Positions 36,947 to 45,779 of a stretch of DNA of 64,000 nucleotides are shown here, in pieces (position 1 is the stretch's first letter; every line of letters begins with the position of its first letter). The notes below the pieces were generated by a model that did not search any database, had not been told where the DNA came from, and was given only the letters and a program-made list of their open reading frames with translations. The stretch is from Beijerinckia sp. 28-YEA-48. GTDB lineage: Bacteria > Pseudomonadota > Alphaproteobacteria > Rhizobiales > Beijerinckiaceae. Location of the stretch: contig NZ_FNSI01000001.1 in NCBI RefSeq assembly GCF_900104955.1, forward strand, positions 4,436,001 through 4,500,000. The letters are read 5' to 3'. Position numbers and translations under genes: made by a program.

Positions 36947-38938
36947 ATGCATCGTTCCCCTGGTAACGCCGCCATTCTGGCTGGCGTTTTTTGTTTATCC
37001 GCGCCGGTTCTGTCAAACTCAGCTAGCGCGCAAAATGTCCCGCCAGGGTATGTGCCGCTGCCAACGCTGGTCATCACCGCCAACCGCACACTACTGCCGA
37101 TCGAGCGGCTGGGCGCCAGCGTCACTGTCATTCCAGCCGAAGAGATTCAGAACTACGGCACCAAGAGCCTCGCCGACGTGTTGCGCGGCACGCCGGGCCT
37201 CAACATCACCGAAACCGGCGGCCCCGGCTCCTTGTCGAATGTCTCGCTGCGCGGCTCCACCCCCGGCCAGACGCTGGTGCTGATCGACGGCATTCGCATC
37301 GGCGATGCTTCGAGCACCGACGGCTCGCTCGATTTCGGCGCGCTGTCGGCCATCGATATCGACCGCATCGAGATCGTGCGCGGCCCGCAATCGGCGCTTT
37401 ATGGTTCCGACGCCATGGGCGGCGTCATCAATGTCATCACCCGCAAGGGCGAGCGCAAGCCGCGCCGCAGCGTGCAGGTGGAAGCCGGCACTTACGGCAC
37501 GATTTCAACGACGGGCACGCTCTCTGGTGCGACCGACACGGTCTCCTATGCCTTCTCGCTGACCGGCTTTCACTCCGATGGCTTCTCGCGCTACGGCTAT
37601 CGCATCGGCCGCATCACCAGCACGCTGACGCAACCGCTGGAAAACGACAAGACCGACAAATTTGCCGGCTCGGCGCGGGTGACATTCACGCCGTCCGACA
37701 GTTTCTCCGTCGATGTCGGCTTGACGCGCTTCGCCGATGTCGCGCGCTTCGACAATCCCGGCGCCTTCATGCCGGCCGACAAAGACACACGCTTCAACAA
37801 AGGTCGACAATTCGTCACCACTGCCTTCGTGCGCGCCAATTTCGATCCGTTCGGCGGCCTGTTGAAGAATTCACTGACCGTCTACTCGAGCCTCATCGAG
37901 CGGTTCAACCGGCTGGAGCAGTCGTGCTTCGACACGTTCTTCAACAGCTATAACTGCGACACGACCTTCCGCTCGCGCCGCGTCGGTGTCGAATATCAAG
38001 GCACGGCCAATCTCGGCACATACGGCCAGTTCATCTTCGGCGCCAAGTCGGAACGCGAAACCGCGTCCTCGCGCGAGGATTGGCTGCAGGCGCCTTATAC
38101 GATCTCCATGCCCTTCTGGGGCACGCAGATCACCAATTCGGTGTTCGCACAGCACAGCATCACTCTGTTCGACCGCCTCGACCTGACACTTGGTGGGCGC
38201 ATCGACGCCATCGACAACAGAACCGTGTTCCCGACCTGGCGCGCCACCGCTGCCTATCGCTTCGACGAGACCGGCACGCGGCTGCGCGTCAGCGCCGGTA
38301 CCGGCGCCCATGCCGCCTCGCTCTATCAACGTTTCAGCATTTACGGTCTGCCGAGCCTGCGGCCGGAACAGAACTTCTCTTATGAGGCCGGCATCGACCA
38401 GACCTTGTTCGATGGCCGGGTGAAAGCCTCGGCCACCCTGTTCGACAGCTGGTATCGTAACCTGATCGACTTCAATCCGGCGGCCAATTTCTTCATCGGC
38501 CAATATTACAATGTCGGCCACGCCCGCATTCGCGGCGTCGAAGCCTCGATCGATGCGGTCATCGTTCCCGACACCTGGCGCGCGCGCGTCACCTTCACCG
38601 GCATGACCGCCGTCGACGAAGACAAGCAGATCGGCCTGTTGCGCCGGCCGCGCCAGCAGGGCAGCCTTTCGGTCATCTACACCGGCATCCCGAACCTGGA
38701 GGTGGAAGGCCGCGTCTACGTCGCCTCGGCCCGGACCGACATCAGCAACGACTTCCCCTATGGGCGTGTGACCTTGCCGCAATATGGCCGGGGCGATATT
38801 CGCGCCAGCTACAAGTTCAATGATAATGTGACCGCCTTCGCCCGGCTCGAGAACGTGACCAACGCGCGTTATCAGGAGATCCGGGATTATGGCGTGACCG
38901 GCCGCGCCATCTACGCCGGCTTGAAGGTGACATGGTAG
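36947..38938 (+). CDS. btuB: TonB-dependent vitamin B12 receptor BtuB
   Basis: A 663-residue outer-membrane TonB-dependent receptor. Residues 1-28 are a signal peptide (ILAGVFCLSAPVLSNSASA). A TonB box-like LPTLVITANRT near residue 40 precedes the plug domain (SVTVIPAEEIQNYGTKSLADVLRGTPG, cited by EEIQNYGTKSLADVL; IEIVRGPQSALYGSDAMGGVINV, cited by RGPQSALYGSDAMGG), then a beta-barrel ending in the aromatic-terminal LKVTW. Cobalamin is the expected ligand because the gene sits under a cobalamin riboswitch. The ATG at 36947 follows AGGAGG; GTG 36944 is adjacent. A family A repeat separates it from btuC. Confidence 0.94.
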   Translation: MHRSPGNAAILAGVFCLSAPVLSNSASAQNVPPGYVPLPTLVITANRTLLPIERLGASVTVIPAEEIQNYGTKSLADVLRGTPGLNITETGGPGSLSNVSLRGSTPGQTLVLIDGIRIGDASSTDGSLDFGALSAIDIDRIEIVRGPQSALYGSDAMGGVINVITRKGERKPRRSVQVEAGTYGTISTTGTLSGATDTVSYAFSLTGFHSDGFSRYGYRIGRITSTLTQPLENDKTDKFAGSARVTFTPSDSFSVDVGLTRFADVARFDNPGAFMPADKDTRFNKGRQFVTTAFVRANFDPFGGLLKNSLTVYSSLIERFNRLEQSCFDTFFNSYNCDTTFRSRRVGVEYQGTANLGTYGQFIFGAKSERETASSREDWLQAPYTISMPFWGTQITNSVFAQHSITLFDRLDLTLGGRIDAIDNRTVFPTWRATAAYRFDETGTRLRVSAGTGAHAASLYQRFSIYGLPSLRPEQNFSYEAGIDQTLFDGRVKASATLFDSWYRNLIDFNPAANFFIGQYYNVGHARIRGVEASIDAVIVPDTWRARVTFTGMTAVDEDKQIGLLRRPRQQGSLSVIYTGIPNLEVEGRVYVASARTDISNDFPYGRVTLPQYGRGDIRASYKFNDNVTAFARLENVTNARYQEIRDYGVTGRAIYAGLKVTW

Positions 38939-38954
38939 AATCGACCACCACAGC

Positions 38955-39050
38955 AAATCGCGTTTCAACAGAAACGCGATTTTGCCCAAAATCTCTTATT
39001 TTGACGCGTCTCCATGACATTTGATGAGGTCATCAAATGCTGAAACGCTA
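38955..39050 (+). repeat. Family A two-hairpin repeat, copy A2
   Basis: First hairpin AAATCGCGTTTC-AACA-GAAACGCGATTT (38955-38982, perfect 12-base arms), central GACGCGTC box at 39003-39010, second hairpin CATTTGATGA (39018-39027) with TCATCAAATG (39030-39039), then GAAACGCTAC. The right arm of the second hairpin contains the annotated ATG of btuC at 39037. Confidence 0.85.
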
Positions 39051-40086
39051 CGCAGCACCGTCTAAAACAGTCAGGCTCCGGACGGCTTCGGCCGCCTCCG
39101 GAGCCTTTCTCATTGTGCTGTTTGCCGCGCTGATCGTCGTTGCTGTTCTGTCCCTGATGCTCGGACCGGCGCATCTTTCGCTGCACGAACTTGTTCTCGG
39201 CCTGACCGGCGAAAGTGAAACCGCTGCGATCATTCTGCGCGAGATCCGGCTGCCGCGCGTCATTCTCTCGATTTCCATCGGCGGCATGCTGGGCCTCGCC
39301 GGCGCGGCGGTGCAGGGACTGAGCCGCAATCCTCTGGCTGAGCCGGCTGTGCTGGGCACGCCACAGGCGGCGGCGCTCGGCGCGGTGCTGATGATCTATT
39401 CCGGGTTGGCGGATGCCTTCTCGCTGGCGCTGCCGCTCGCCGCCATACTCGGCGCCATGCTCGCCATGCTGGCGACCTTGCTGGTCGTGCGCCGCGTCGG
39501 TGGGGTGATCTCGCTGCTGCTGATCGGCCTGATGATCGGCAGCCTGGCGGCCGCCGCCATCTCGCTGATCCTGTCGCTCTCCTCCAATCCCTATGCGGTG
39601 ACGGAAATCGTGTTCTGGCTGATGGGCTCGTTCACCGATCGCTCGATGTGGCACGTGGCTTTGTCGCTGCCCTTCATCATCGTTGGCGCAGCGGCATTGT
39701 TCTGGTGCGGACCCGCCTATAAAGCGCTGACCTTGGGCGAAGAGACGGCGACCTCGCTCGGCTTCGATGTCTGGCGCGTGTCGCTGATCACCAGCGCCGG
39801 CATTGCGCTAGGTGTCGGCGCCGGCACGGCGGTCGCCGGCGCGATCGGCTTCGTCGGCCTGCTCGCGCCACATATTGTGCGGCCGTTCGTGCGCTCGGAT
39901 GCGCAAGCGATCCTGCTGCCGTCGGCGCTGGTCGGCGCCATCCTCACCACGTCGGCCGACATCATGGTGAAACTCATTCCAGCGACGAGCGAGATCCGGG
40001 TTGGCGCGCTGATGGCCGTCATCGGCGCCCCTTGCTTTCTCTATCTCGTCATCGCCCGTCCCTACCGGCTGGACGACCGCGCATGA
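39037..40086 (+). CDS. btuC: Cobalamin ABC transporter permease (FecCD/BtuC family)
   Basis: A 349-residue inner-membrane permease of the FecCD family with about nine or ten membrane helices. The signature REIRLPRVILSISIGGMLGLAGAAVQGLSRNPLAEPAVLGT (cited by LGLAGAAVQGLSRNPLAEP, near residues 86-104) and the later GFVGLLAPHIVRPFV near 272 are diagnostic. With BtuF and BtuD it should import vitamin B12. The start ATG lies in the arm of a family A repeat and the first few codons are repeat-derived; ribosome binding depends on a GAGG inside the hairpin. The stop overlaps btuD by ATGA. Confidence 0.92.
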   Translation: MLKRYAAPSKTVRLRTASAASGAFLIVLFAALIVVAVLSLMLGPAHLSLHELVLGLTGESETAAIILREIRLPRVILSISIGGMLGLAGAAVQGLSRNPLAEPAVLGTPQAAALGAVLMIYSGLADAFSLALPLAAILGAMLAMLATLLVVRRVGGVISLLLIGLMIGSLAAAAISLILSLSSNPYAVTEIVFWLMGSFTDRSMWHVALSLPFIIVGAAALFWCGPAYKALTLGEETATSLGFDVWRVSLITSAGIALGVGAGTAVAGAIGFVGLLAPHIVRPFVRSDAQAILLPSALVGAILTTSADIMVKLIPATSEIRVGALMAVIGAPCFLYLVIARPYRLDDRA

Positions 40087-40868
40087 GTGGCAGCAGCTAT
40101 ATCATCGTCGACCACCTCGGCGTCGCGCTCGCCGGCCGCAAGATCATCGACGACCTGTCGCTGTCCCTGGAGGCCGGCCAGTTCGTCGCCTTGATCGGCC
40201 CAAACGGCTCGGGCAAGACGACCTTCCTGCGCGCGCTCGCCGGCCAAATGGCGATATCGGGATCGATCACCCTCAACGGCACGGCGCTCGCCAGTCTATC
40301 TCTACCGCAACGCGCCCGCGCCATCTCCTATCTGCCTCAGGACATGCGCCAACCAATCTGGCCGGTGCCGGTGCGCGACATCGTCGCTTTAGGACTGATG
40401 CCGTTCGACGCGCGGGCGGATGGCAACGATCCGGCCATCGAGCAGCAATTGCAGGACCTCGATCTGCTCGAACTGGCTGAGCGCGGCGTCGAGCGGATTT
40501 CCGGCGGCGAGCGCATGCGGGCGCTTCTGGCTCGCGCCCTTGTCGGGCCGCAGCCGATCGTGTTGCTCGACGAGCCGTTGAATTCGCTCGATCCGGCCCA
40601 TCAGCTGCGCGTGATGGATCTGCTGCAAAAGCGCGCGCAAGCCGGCAGTCTGGTGATCGCGGTCATCCACGATGTCGATTTCGCCGTCCGTTACGCGACC
40701 CGAATTCTCGCCTTCAAGGACGGTCGCCTTGCCGCCGACGGGCCACCGCGGCGACTGATCAAGACCGACGTGCTCGGCGAGATTTTCGGTGTGTCGATGG
40801 CGCGTGCGCAAACGCCGGATGGACCTATTCTTGCCATGCGTCCGCATCGGGATTTAGATCGCGCCTGA
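40083..40868 (+). CDS. btuD: Cobalamin ABC transporter ATP-binding protein
   Basis: A 261-residue ABC ATPase of the iron-siderophore/B12 class. Walker A LIGPNGSGKTTFLRALAG is near residue 38, the Q-loop in ISYLPQDMRQ near 83, the signature RISGGERMRALLARAL near 137 (an Ile in place of the usual Leu), Walker B IVLLDEPLNSLDP near 159 and the switch His in VIHDVDFAV near 194. The ATG at 40083 overlaps the btuC stop. It completes the btuB-btuC-btuD unit and works with the divergent BtuF. Confidence 0.92.
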   Translation: MSGSSYIIVDHLGVALAGRKIIDDLSLSLEAGQFVALIGPNGSGKTTFLRALAGQMAISGSITLNGTALASLSLPQRARAISYLPQDMRQPIWPVPVRDIVALGLMPFDARADGNDPAIEQQLQDLDLLELAERGVERISGGERMRALLARALVGPQPIVLLDEPLNSLDPAHQLRVMDLLQKRAQAGSLVIAVIHDVDFAVRYATRILAFKDGRLAADGPPRRLIKTDVLGEIFGVSMARAQTPDGPILAMRPHRDLDRA

Positions 40869-40889
40869 ATAATCAGGTCTGCCCTCGTG

Positions 40890-41366
40890 ATGAATCCCGA
40901 TTCTCCCGTTCCGCCCGAAGACAAACGCCAATCGGCCCATGCGGCCATGGTGATGCGCGGCGTACAGCGCTTGATGCGCGCCCATCGGTTGGAATCGCTC
41001 GTCGAAATGCCGCTCAACAACGGCCGGCGCGCCGATGTGATCGCGCTGCGCGGCGATGGCCGCTTTCATATCGTCGAAGTGAAATCGAGCATCGCCGATT
41101 TTCGCACCGACAAGAAATGGCACGAGTATCGCGACTATTGCGACCATTTCTCCTTCGCCACCCACGCGGAAGTGCCCTTGGAGATTTTTCCGGAAGAGTG
41201 CGGATTGATCGTCGCCGACAAATTCGGCGCCGAGATCATTCGGCCACCGTCGGAACATGTGCTCAATGCGGCGCGGCGCAAGGCCATGCTGATCGCCTTC
41301 GGCCTGCAGGCGGCCAGCCGCCTGCATTTACTCTACGATCCGACGCGCGATCCCATCAGTGGGTAG
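40890..41366 (+). CDS. mmcB: MmcB family DNA repair protein (DUF1052)
   Basis: A 158-residue protein of the MmcB/DUF1052 family, which has a restriction-endonuclease-like fold and in Caulobacter is linked to ImuB-DnaE2 damage tolerance. The nuclease-like core is visible as RADVIALRGDGRFHIVEVKSSIADF (cited by ADVIALRGDG and IVEVKSS, near residues 48-68), with the D...EVK pattern expected of this fold. The preceding GTG at 40887 is directly followed by ATG at 40890, chosen as start. It lies 21 bases after btuD but has no evident functional link to B12 uptake. Confidence 0.88.
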   Translation: MNPDSPVPPEDKRQSAHAAMVMRGVQRLMRAHRLESLVEMPLNNGRRADVIALRGDGRFHIVEVKSSIADFRTDKKWHEYRDYCDHFSFATHAEVPLEIFPEECGLIVADKFGAEIIRPPSEHVLNAARRKAMLIAFGLQAASRLHLLYDPTRDPISG

Positions 41367-41372
41367 GCAGCG

Positions 41373-41921
41373 TTAGCGCGGCGCGCGCTTCGCCAGAATG
41401 CGCTGCAGGGTGCGGCGGTGCATGCTCAAGCGACGCGCTGTCTCCGATACGTTGCGGCCGCACAATTCGTAGATGCGCTGAATATGTTCCCATCGCACCC
41501 GGTCAGCCGACATCGGATTCTCGGGCAGCTGAGCCTTGTCGTGGGTGATGGCCATCAGCGCGTTGTAGATCTCGTCGGCATCGGCGGGCTTGGCGAGATA
41601 GTCGAAAGCGCCGAGCTTCACAGCTGTCACTGCCGTGGCGATATTGCCGTAGCCGGTCAGGATGATGCCACGCGCTTCCGGACGGCGTTCCTTAAGCAGC
41701 GAAATCACGTCGAGGCCGCTGCCATCGGTCAGTCTGAGATCGATGATGGCGAAAGCGGGCGCACGCAGCTTGATCGCCTCGATGCCTTCGGCAACGGTCT
41801 CGGCGACCGCGACGTCAAATCCGCGCGCTTCCATGGCCCGGCACAGGCGGGTCAGGAATGGCTTGTCGTCGTCGACAATCAGAAGGGATTTATCGTCAGA
41901 CTCGGTTTCCGGCGTGGTCAT
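41373..41921 (-). CDS. actR: Redox response regulator ActR/RegA/PrrA
   Basis: A 182-residue response regulator of the RegA/ActR/PrrA class, a global regulator of energy metabolism. The receiver domain has the acidic pair IVDDDKPF near residue 16, phosphoacceptor Asp61 in IIDLRLTDGSG, Thr in ILTGYGN, and Lys in YLAKPAD near 108. The Fis-type HTH at the C-terminus, GRNVSETARRLSMHRRTLQRIL, is cited by ETARRLSMHRRTLQ and is nearly invariant in the family. It is transcribed after actS, from which it is separated by 192 bases containing a family A repeat. Confidence 0.95.
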   Translation of the reverse strand: MTTPETESDDKSLLIVDDDKPFLTRLCRAMEARGFDVAVAETVAEGIEAIKLRAPAFAIIDLRLTDGSGLDVISLLKERRPEARGIILTGYGNIATAVTAVKLGAFDYLAKPADADEIYNALMAITHDKAQLPENPMSADRVRWEHIQRIYELCGRNVSETARRLSMHRRTLQRILAKRAPR

Positions 41922-41951
41922 TTTGCGCTTGGTTCCTGATTTTCAGCTTAT

Positions 41952-42046
41952 AGCGTTTTGCAGTTTGACGAAGTCAAACGCCACAAAGACGCGTCAAAGC
42001 AAAAGATCGACAGGGCAAAATCGCGTTCCGAGCGGAACGCGATTTG
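41952..42046 (-). repeat. Family A two-hairpin repeat, copy A3 (inverted)
   Basis: Read on the minus strand the order matches copies A1 and A2: hairpin AAATCGCGTTCCG/CGGAACGCGATTT (42018-42045, 13-base arms, 2-base loop), GACGCGTC box at 41988-41995, and hairpin GTTTGAC-GAA-GTCAAAC (41963-41979). It lies between actS and actR. Confidence 0.85.
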
Positions 42047-42113
42047 TCCTCGGGTCGGTATTTTAGCCCGTGACGGTCAGGAATTTAGCCGAAATGGGGC
42101 GGGAATTGCACGT

Positions 42114-43442
42114 TCAATCGGCGATAATCGCGTTGTTGGACATCGTGCCACGCTCGAATTCCTCGCGCGCCCAGCGAATTGAAACGCGGGCGCCAGAGGC
42201 GGGCGCCACCCCATTGCCCATGGAAATCGTCGCTCCGGTGCGTTCCAACAGGGTTTTGGCGATGAAAAGGCCAAGGCCGAGGCCAGAGCCGGGCTCGGAT
42301 TTGGCGCGCCGGTCATCGTGGCCGCGGGAGGTGATATAGGGGTCGCCGAGCTTGGTCAGCACGTCGGCGGAGAACCCAGGGCCGTCATCTTCGATCGTGA
42401 TGCCAACCTGATCCTCGGTCCAATTGGCCTTGATCAGGACTTCCGACTTGGCGAAATCGACCGCGTTTTCGACGAGATTGCCGAGGCCATAGAGCAGGCC
42501 AGGGTTACGCCGGCAGGTCGGTGGCGTGCCCGCTCCGTCGATTTCCGATTTCAGCTCGACGCCAAAATCGCGCGATGGCTCGAGCGTTTCCTCAAGCAGT
42601 TGCGGCAGCGACAGCACATCCCAATGCTGCGCCGGCTCGTTGCCGAGCGAGGTCAGCTTGCCAAGAATGGTGCGGCAGCGCTGCAGCTCGCTGGTCAGCA
42701 ATTCCATATCTTCACCGACCGGACCTTCAGCCGGCAGCTGTCGCCGCAGTTCCTTCACCACCAGTGTGATCGTGGCGAGTGGCGTACCCAGCTCATGGGC
42801 AGCAGCGGCGGCCAGGCCATCGAGCTGTGTCAGATGTTGCTCGCGTGCAAGGATAAGTTCGGTCGCCGTCAACGCGTCGGACAGACGGCGCGCTTCCTCG
42901 GCGACGCGGAAGGCATAGAAGGTGATGAAGCCGGCGCCCAGCACCAGCGCGATCCAGACGCCAATCTTGTAAAGATAGGGCAGTTGCAGAACGGGGCCCG
43001 GATACCAGGGCAGGGGGCGCTGGAAAAAGCCGAGGAAGGTGGCGCAGGCCACCATGAGCAGGACGAGCGCGACGGTGCGCGTCACCGACAACGACACCGC
43101 CGAAATCATCACGGGGGCCAAAAACAAGATCGAGAACGGATTTTCGAGGCCGCCGGTGAGATAGAGCAGCGCGGTGAGCTGCAGCATATCGAAAGCGAGC
43201 AGCAGCGTCGCTTCACGTTCGGCGAGGCGGTGGGTCACCGGATAGCGCAGGCGCAAGCCAATGTTGAGCCAGACGGAGGCCGCGACGGCGGTGACGCACA
43301 GGGCGATCGGCAGCGGAAAGTTAAGGCCAAAGGCCGTGATCAATAAAGCGGCCGTTTGCCCCGCAATCGCCAGCCAGCGCAGACGAATAAGGGTATCAAC
43401 GCGAATTCGGCCGGTGGATTCCTGAACGAGGGTCTGCGTCAT
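42114..43442 (-). CDS. actS: Redox-sensing histidine kinase ActS/RegB/PrrB
   Basis: A 442-residue membrane histidine kinase. About six membrane segments fill residues 22-180. The quinone-binding loop GGLENPF is at residues 97-103, the phosphorylated His216 in AAAAHELGTPLATI, and the redox-active Cys256 in SELQRCRTILGKL, all hallmarks of RegB/ActS. The ATPase domain follows with GNLVENAVDFA, DDGPGF and GLGLGLFIAK. It should sense the quinone pool and phosphorylate ActR. The ATG at 43442 is the only sensible start. Confidence 0.95.
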   Translation of the reverse strand: MTQTLVQESTGRIRVDTLIRLRWLAIAGQTAALLITAFGLNFPLPIALCVTAVAASVWLNIGLRLRYPVTHRLAEREATLLLAFDMLQLTALLYLTGGLENPFSILFLAPVMISAVSLSVTRTVALVLLMVACATFLGFFQRPLPWYPGPVLQLPYLYKIGVWIALVLGAGFITFYAFRVAEEARRLSDALTATELILAREQHLTQLDGLAAAAAHELGTPLATITLVVKELRRQLPAEGPVGEDMELLTSELQRCRTILGKLTSLGNEPAQHWDVLSLPQLLEETLEPSRDFGVELKSEIDGAGTPPTCRRNPGLLYGLGNLVENAVDFAKSEVLIKANWTEDQVGITIEDDGPGFSADVLTKLGDPYITSRGHDDRRAKSEPGSGLGLGLFIAKTLLERTGATISMGNGVAPASGARVSIRWAREEFERGTMSNNAIIAD

Positions 43443-43588
43443 AGGGCACTTCGATAGTAATTCCGCCCGATCATGGCATGCTCCGGATGGGCCGGCAGGC
43501 GCGAATCAATGGCTGATTGTCCCTGCTGACAAAATAGGCTATTTTGCACTGCAATATAGCTTGGCTATTGGGCGGAAACGGGTTGTCC

Positions 43589-44854
43589 ATGAATCGATTG
43601 TCTTATCAGCTTTACGAGATGGCGCATCTTTCGTTCGCGCCGGCGCGGTTCGTTTCGGACGCCACGCGGCTTCTGCTCAAGAACCCGCTCAATCCCTTTA
43701 CGCACACGTATGTCGGCCGCAACATCGCCGCCTCCGCTGAATTGTTCGAGCGGTTGACGCGGCGTTACGGCAAGCCGGCCTTCGGCCTCGACACGACGAC
43801 AATCGACGGCAAGACCGTCCCTGTGCGTGAAGAGATCGTTTGGGAGCGACCGTTCTGCGGCCTCATCCATTTCGAACGCCAGGGCCCTGTGCCAAAGGCG
43901 GCGCGGACGCGCCTGCTGATCGTCGCGCCGATGTCGGGCCATTACGCCACTTTGTTGCGCGGCACGGTCGAGGCTTTCCTGCCCGATTTCGACGTCTATA
44001 TCACCGACTGGGCCGATGGCCGGATGGTGCCGCTGTCGGCGGGACGGTTCGATCTCGACGATTACATTGACTATGTGACCGCGATCTTCAAACATCTGCA
44101 CGAAGCTGACCCGCACACACCCGTCCATGTTCTGGCTGTCTGCCAGCCGGCGGTACCGGTTATTGCCTCCATCGCCCTGCTTGAAGCGTCGGGACAGCCC
44201 TACTATCCCGACTCAATGATCCTGATGGGTGGCCCGATCGATACGCGCCGCAGTCCGACGGCGGTCAACACCCTGGCCGAGCAACGTGGCACCGATTGGT
44301 TCCGCCGCAATTGCATCCATTCCGTTCCCTTCCCTTATCCAGGCTTTGGACGCGAAGTCTATCCGGGCTTCCTGCAACTAACTGGTTTCATGGCGATGAA
44401 CTTTGATCGCCATTTCAATGCTCACGTGGACATGTTCCGCAATCTCGTCAAAGGCGACGGCGACACCTACGAGAAGCAGGAAGATTTCTACGACGAATAT
44501 ATGGCCGTGATGGATCTCGACGCGGCCTATTATCTACAGACGATCGAGACCGTCTTCGTGAAGCACGAGTTGCCGAAAGGCGAGATGAAACATCGCGGCC
44601 AGCTGATCGATCTGAAGGCGATCAAGCGCGTCGCCTTGATGACCGTCGAGGGCGAGAACGACGATATTTCCGGCGTCGGACAGACGCAGGCCACCCATGA
44701 CCTGTGCCCGAGCATTCCCGACGATCGTAAGCTGCACCATTTGCAGGAGCATGTCGGCCACTACGGCGTGTTCAACGGTTCACGCTTCCGCCGCGATATA
44801 GCGCCGCGGATCAAAGAGTTCACACGCGCCAAGGAGCGCTGGAACAAGTCTTAA
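43589..44854 (+). CDS. phaZ: Intracellular polyhydroxyalkanoate depolymerase
   Basis: A 421-residue alpha/beta-hydrolase of the intracellular PHB depolymerase type, which mobilises stored polyhydroxybutyrate. The opening YQLYEMAHLSFAPARF, the loop VAPMSGHYATLLRGTV near residue 118, DWADGRMVP near 148, the nucleophile elbow LAVCQPAVPVIAS near residue 190 with Cys in place of the usual Ser, and the Cys-Asp-His pattern completed by EHVGHYGVFNGSRF near the C-terminus are all family traits. The ATG at 43589 gives the normal N-terminus. It stands alone. Its presence implies the organism stores PHB. Confidence 0.92.
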   Translation: MNRLSYQLYEMAHLSFAPARFVSDATRLLLKNPLNPFTHTYVGRNIAASAELFERLTRRYGKPAFGLDTTTIDGKTVPVREEIVWERPFCGLIHFERQGPVPKAARTRLLIVAPMSGHYATLLRGTVEAFLPDFDVYITDWADGRMVPLSAGRFDLDDYIDYVTAIFKHLHEADPHTPVHVLAVCQPAVPVIASIALLEASGQPYYPDSMILMGGPIDTRRSPTAVNTLAEQRGTDWFRRNCIHSVPFPYPGFGREVYPGFLQLTGFMAMNFDRHFNAHVDMFRNLVKGDGDTYEKQEDFYDEYMAVMDLDAAYYLQTIETVFVKHELPKGEMKHRGQLIDLKAIKRVALMTVEGENDDISGVGQTQATHDLCPSIPDDRKLHHLQEHVGHYGVFNGSRFRRDIAPRIKEFTRAKERWNKS

Positions 44855-44886
44855 AGTCTGTTTTATTTGGAGTCTGTTTTGCTTGG
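44855..44886 (+). repeat. Tandem 16-base direct repeat
   Basis: AGTCTGTTTTATTTGG at 44855-44870 is followed immediately by AGTCTGTTTTGCTTGG, differing at two positions. It lies just past the phaZ stop and has no visible function. Confidence 0.6.
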
Positions 44887-44972
44887 AATCGGTTCCGCCT
44901 GATTGAGGCCGAACCGTGGTTCCGCGCGCGAAAAGGCGACGGTAGCGCGTCGGACATTTCTTGCGGTATCAT

Positions 44973-45746
44973 ATGGCAATGGCGCTCTTTTCGAATCGCA
45001 CCTCTGTTCCACCCGCCGCGACGCAAATGCGTATCGCGGATAAGAGTGCGACTTACGTTGTCACGTTGAAACGCACAGCAGCGACGCGACGCTTCACACT
45101 GCGCGTGCGCAACGCCACACGCGATGTAGTGCTGACGATTCCGCAACGCGCCTCACTGATCGAAGCGCGTGACTTCGCCGAGAAACACGCTGCCTGGATC
45201 GGCGAGCGTCTGCAGAAACTTCCGCAGCCCTTGCCCTTCATCGATGGCTGCATCGTGCCTCTGCGCGGCATCCCGCATATCATCGAACATCGACCCGGCA
45301 CGCGCGGCACCGTTTGGGTGGACAGCGCGACGACACTGAGCGGACCAGCACTGGCGCTATGTGTCGCCGGCAAGGCGGAGCATCTGGCGCGACGGGTGCA
45401 GGATTATCTGCGCGCGCAAGCCATCGCCGATCTCAATGTCGCTGCCGGCGCCCATGCCGGCAAACTCGGGCTGACGCCGAAACGGATTTCGATTCGCGAT
45501 TCGAAAACACGTTGGGGATCATGTTCCGCCGACGGCTCGCTGAATTTTTCCTGGCGCATCATTCTGGCGCCGGCTTTCGTTCTCGATTATCTCGCCGCCC
45601 ATGAAGTGGCGCATATGGTGCACCTCAATCACTCGGCGAAGTTCTGGGCGCTCACGCATCGTCTCAGTGCCGACACCGATCGTGCCGAAGCGTGGCTCGA
45701 TGCCTATGGCACGCAACTGCATCGCTACGGCCAGCAGGCGGAGTGA
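44973..45746 (+). CDS. M48-type (YgjP/DUF45) metallopeptidase family protein
   Basis: A 257-residue protein of the YgjP/DUF45 metallopeptidase group. The zinc motif is clear in DYLAAHEVAHMVHLNHSAKFW (HEVAH, near residue 210), preceded by the family strings KRISIRDSKTRWGSCSADGSLNFSWRI, cited by DSKTRWGSCSADGSLNFSW. The N-terminal half contains the conserved sheet TLRVRNATRDVVLTIP. The natural substrate is unknown. The ATG at 44973 is chosen; ATG 44979 or TTG 44961 are alternatives. It is convergent with trmB, 33 bases away. Confidence 0.86.
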   Translation: MAMALFSNRTSVPPAATQMRIADKSATYVVTLKRTAATRRFTLRVRNATRDVVLTIPQRASLIEARDFAEKHAAWIGERLQKLPQPLPFIDGCIVPLRGIPHIIEHRPGTRGTVWVDSATTLSGPALALCVAGKAEHLARRVQDYLRAQAIADLNVAAGAHAGKLGLTPKRISIRDSKTRWGSCSADGSLNFSWRIILAPAFVLDYLAAHEVAHMVHLNHSAKFWALTHRLSADTDRAEAWLDAYGTQLHRYGQQAE

Positions 45747-45779
45747 TTCGTTTTCATTGACACTGAAGCACGGCGAGAA

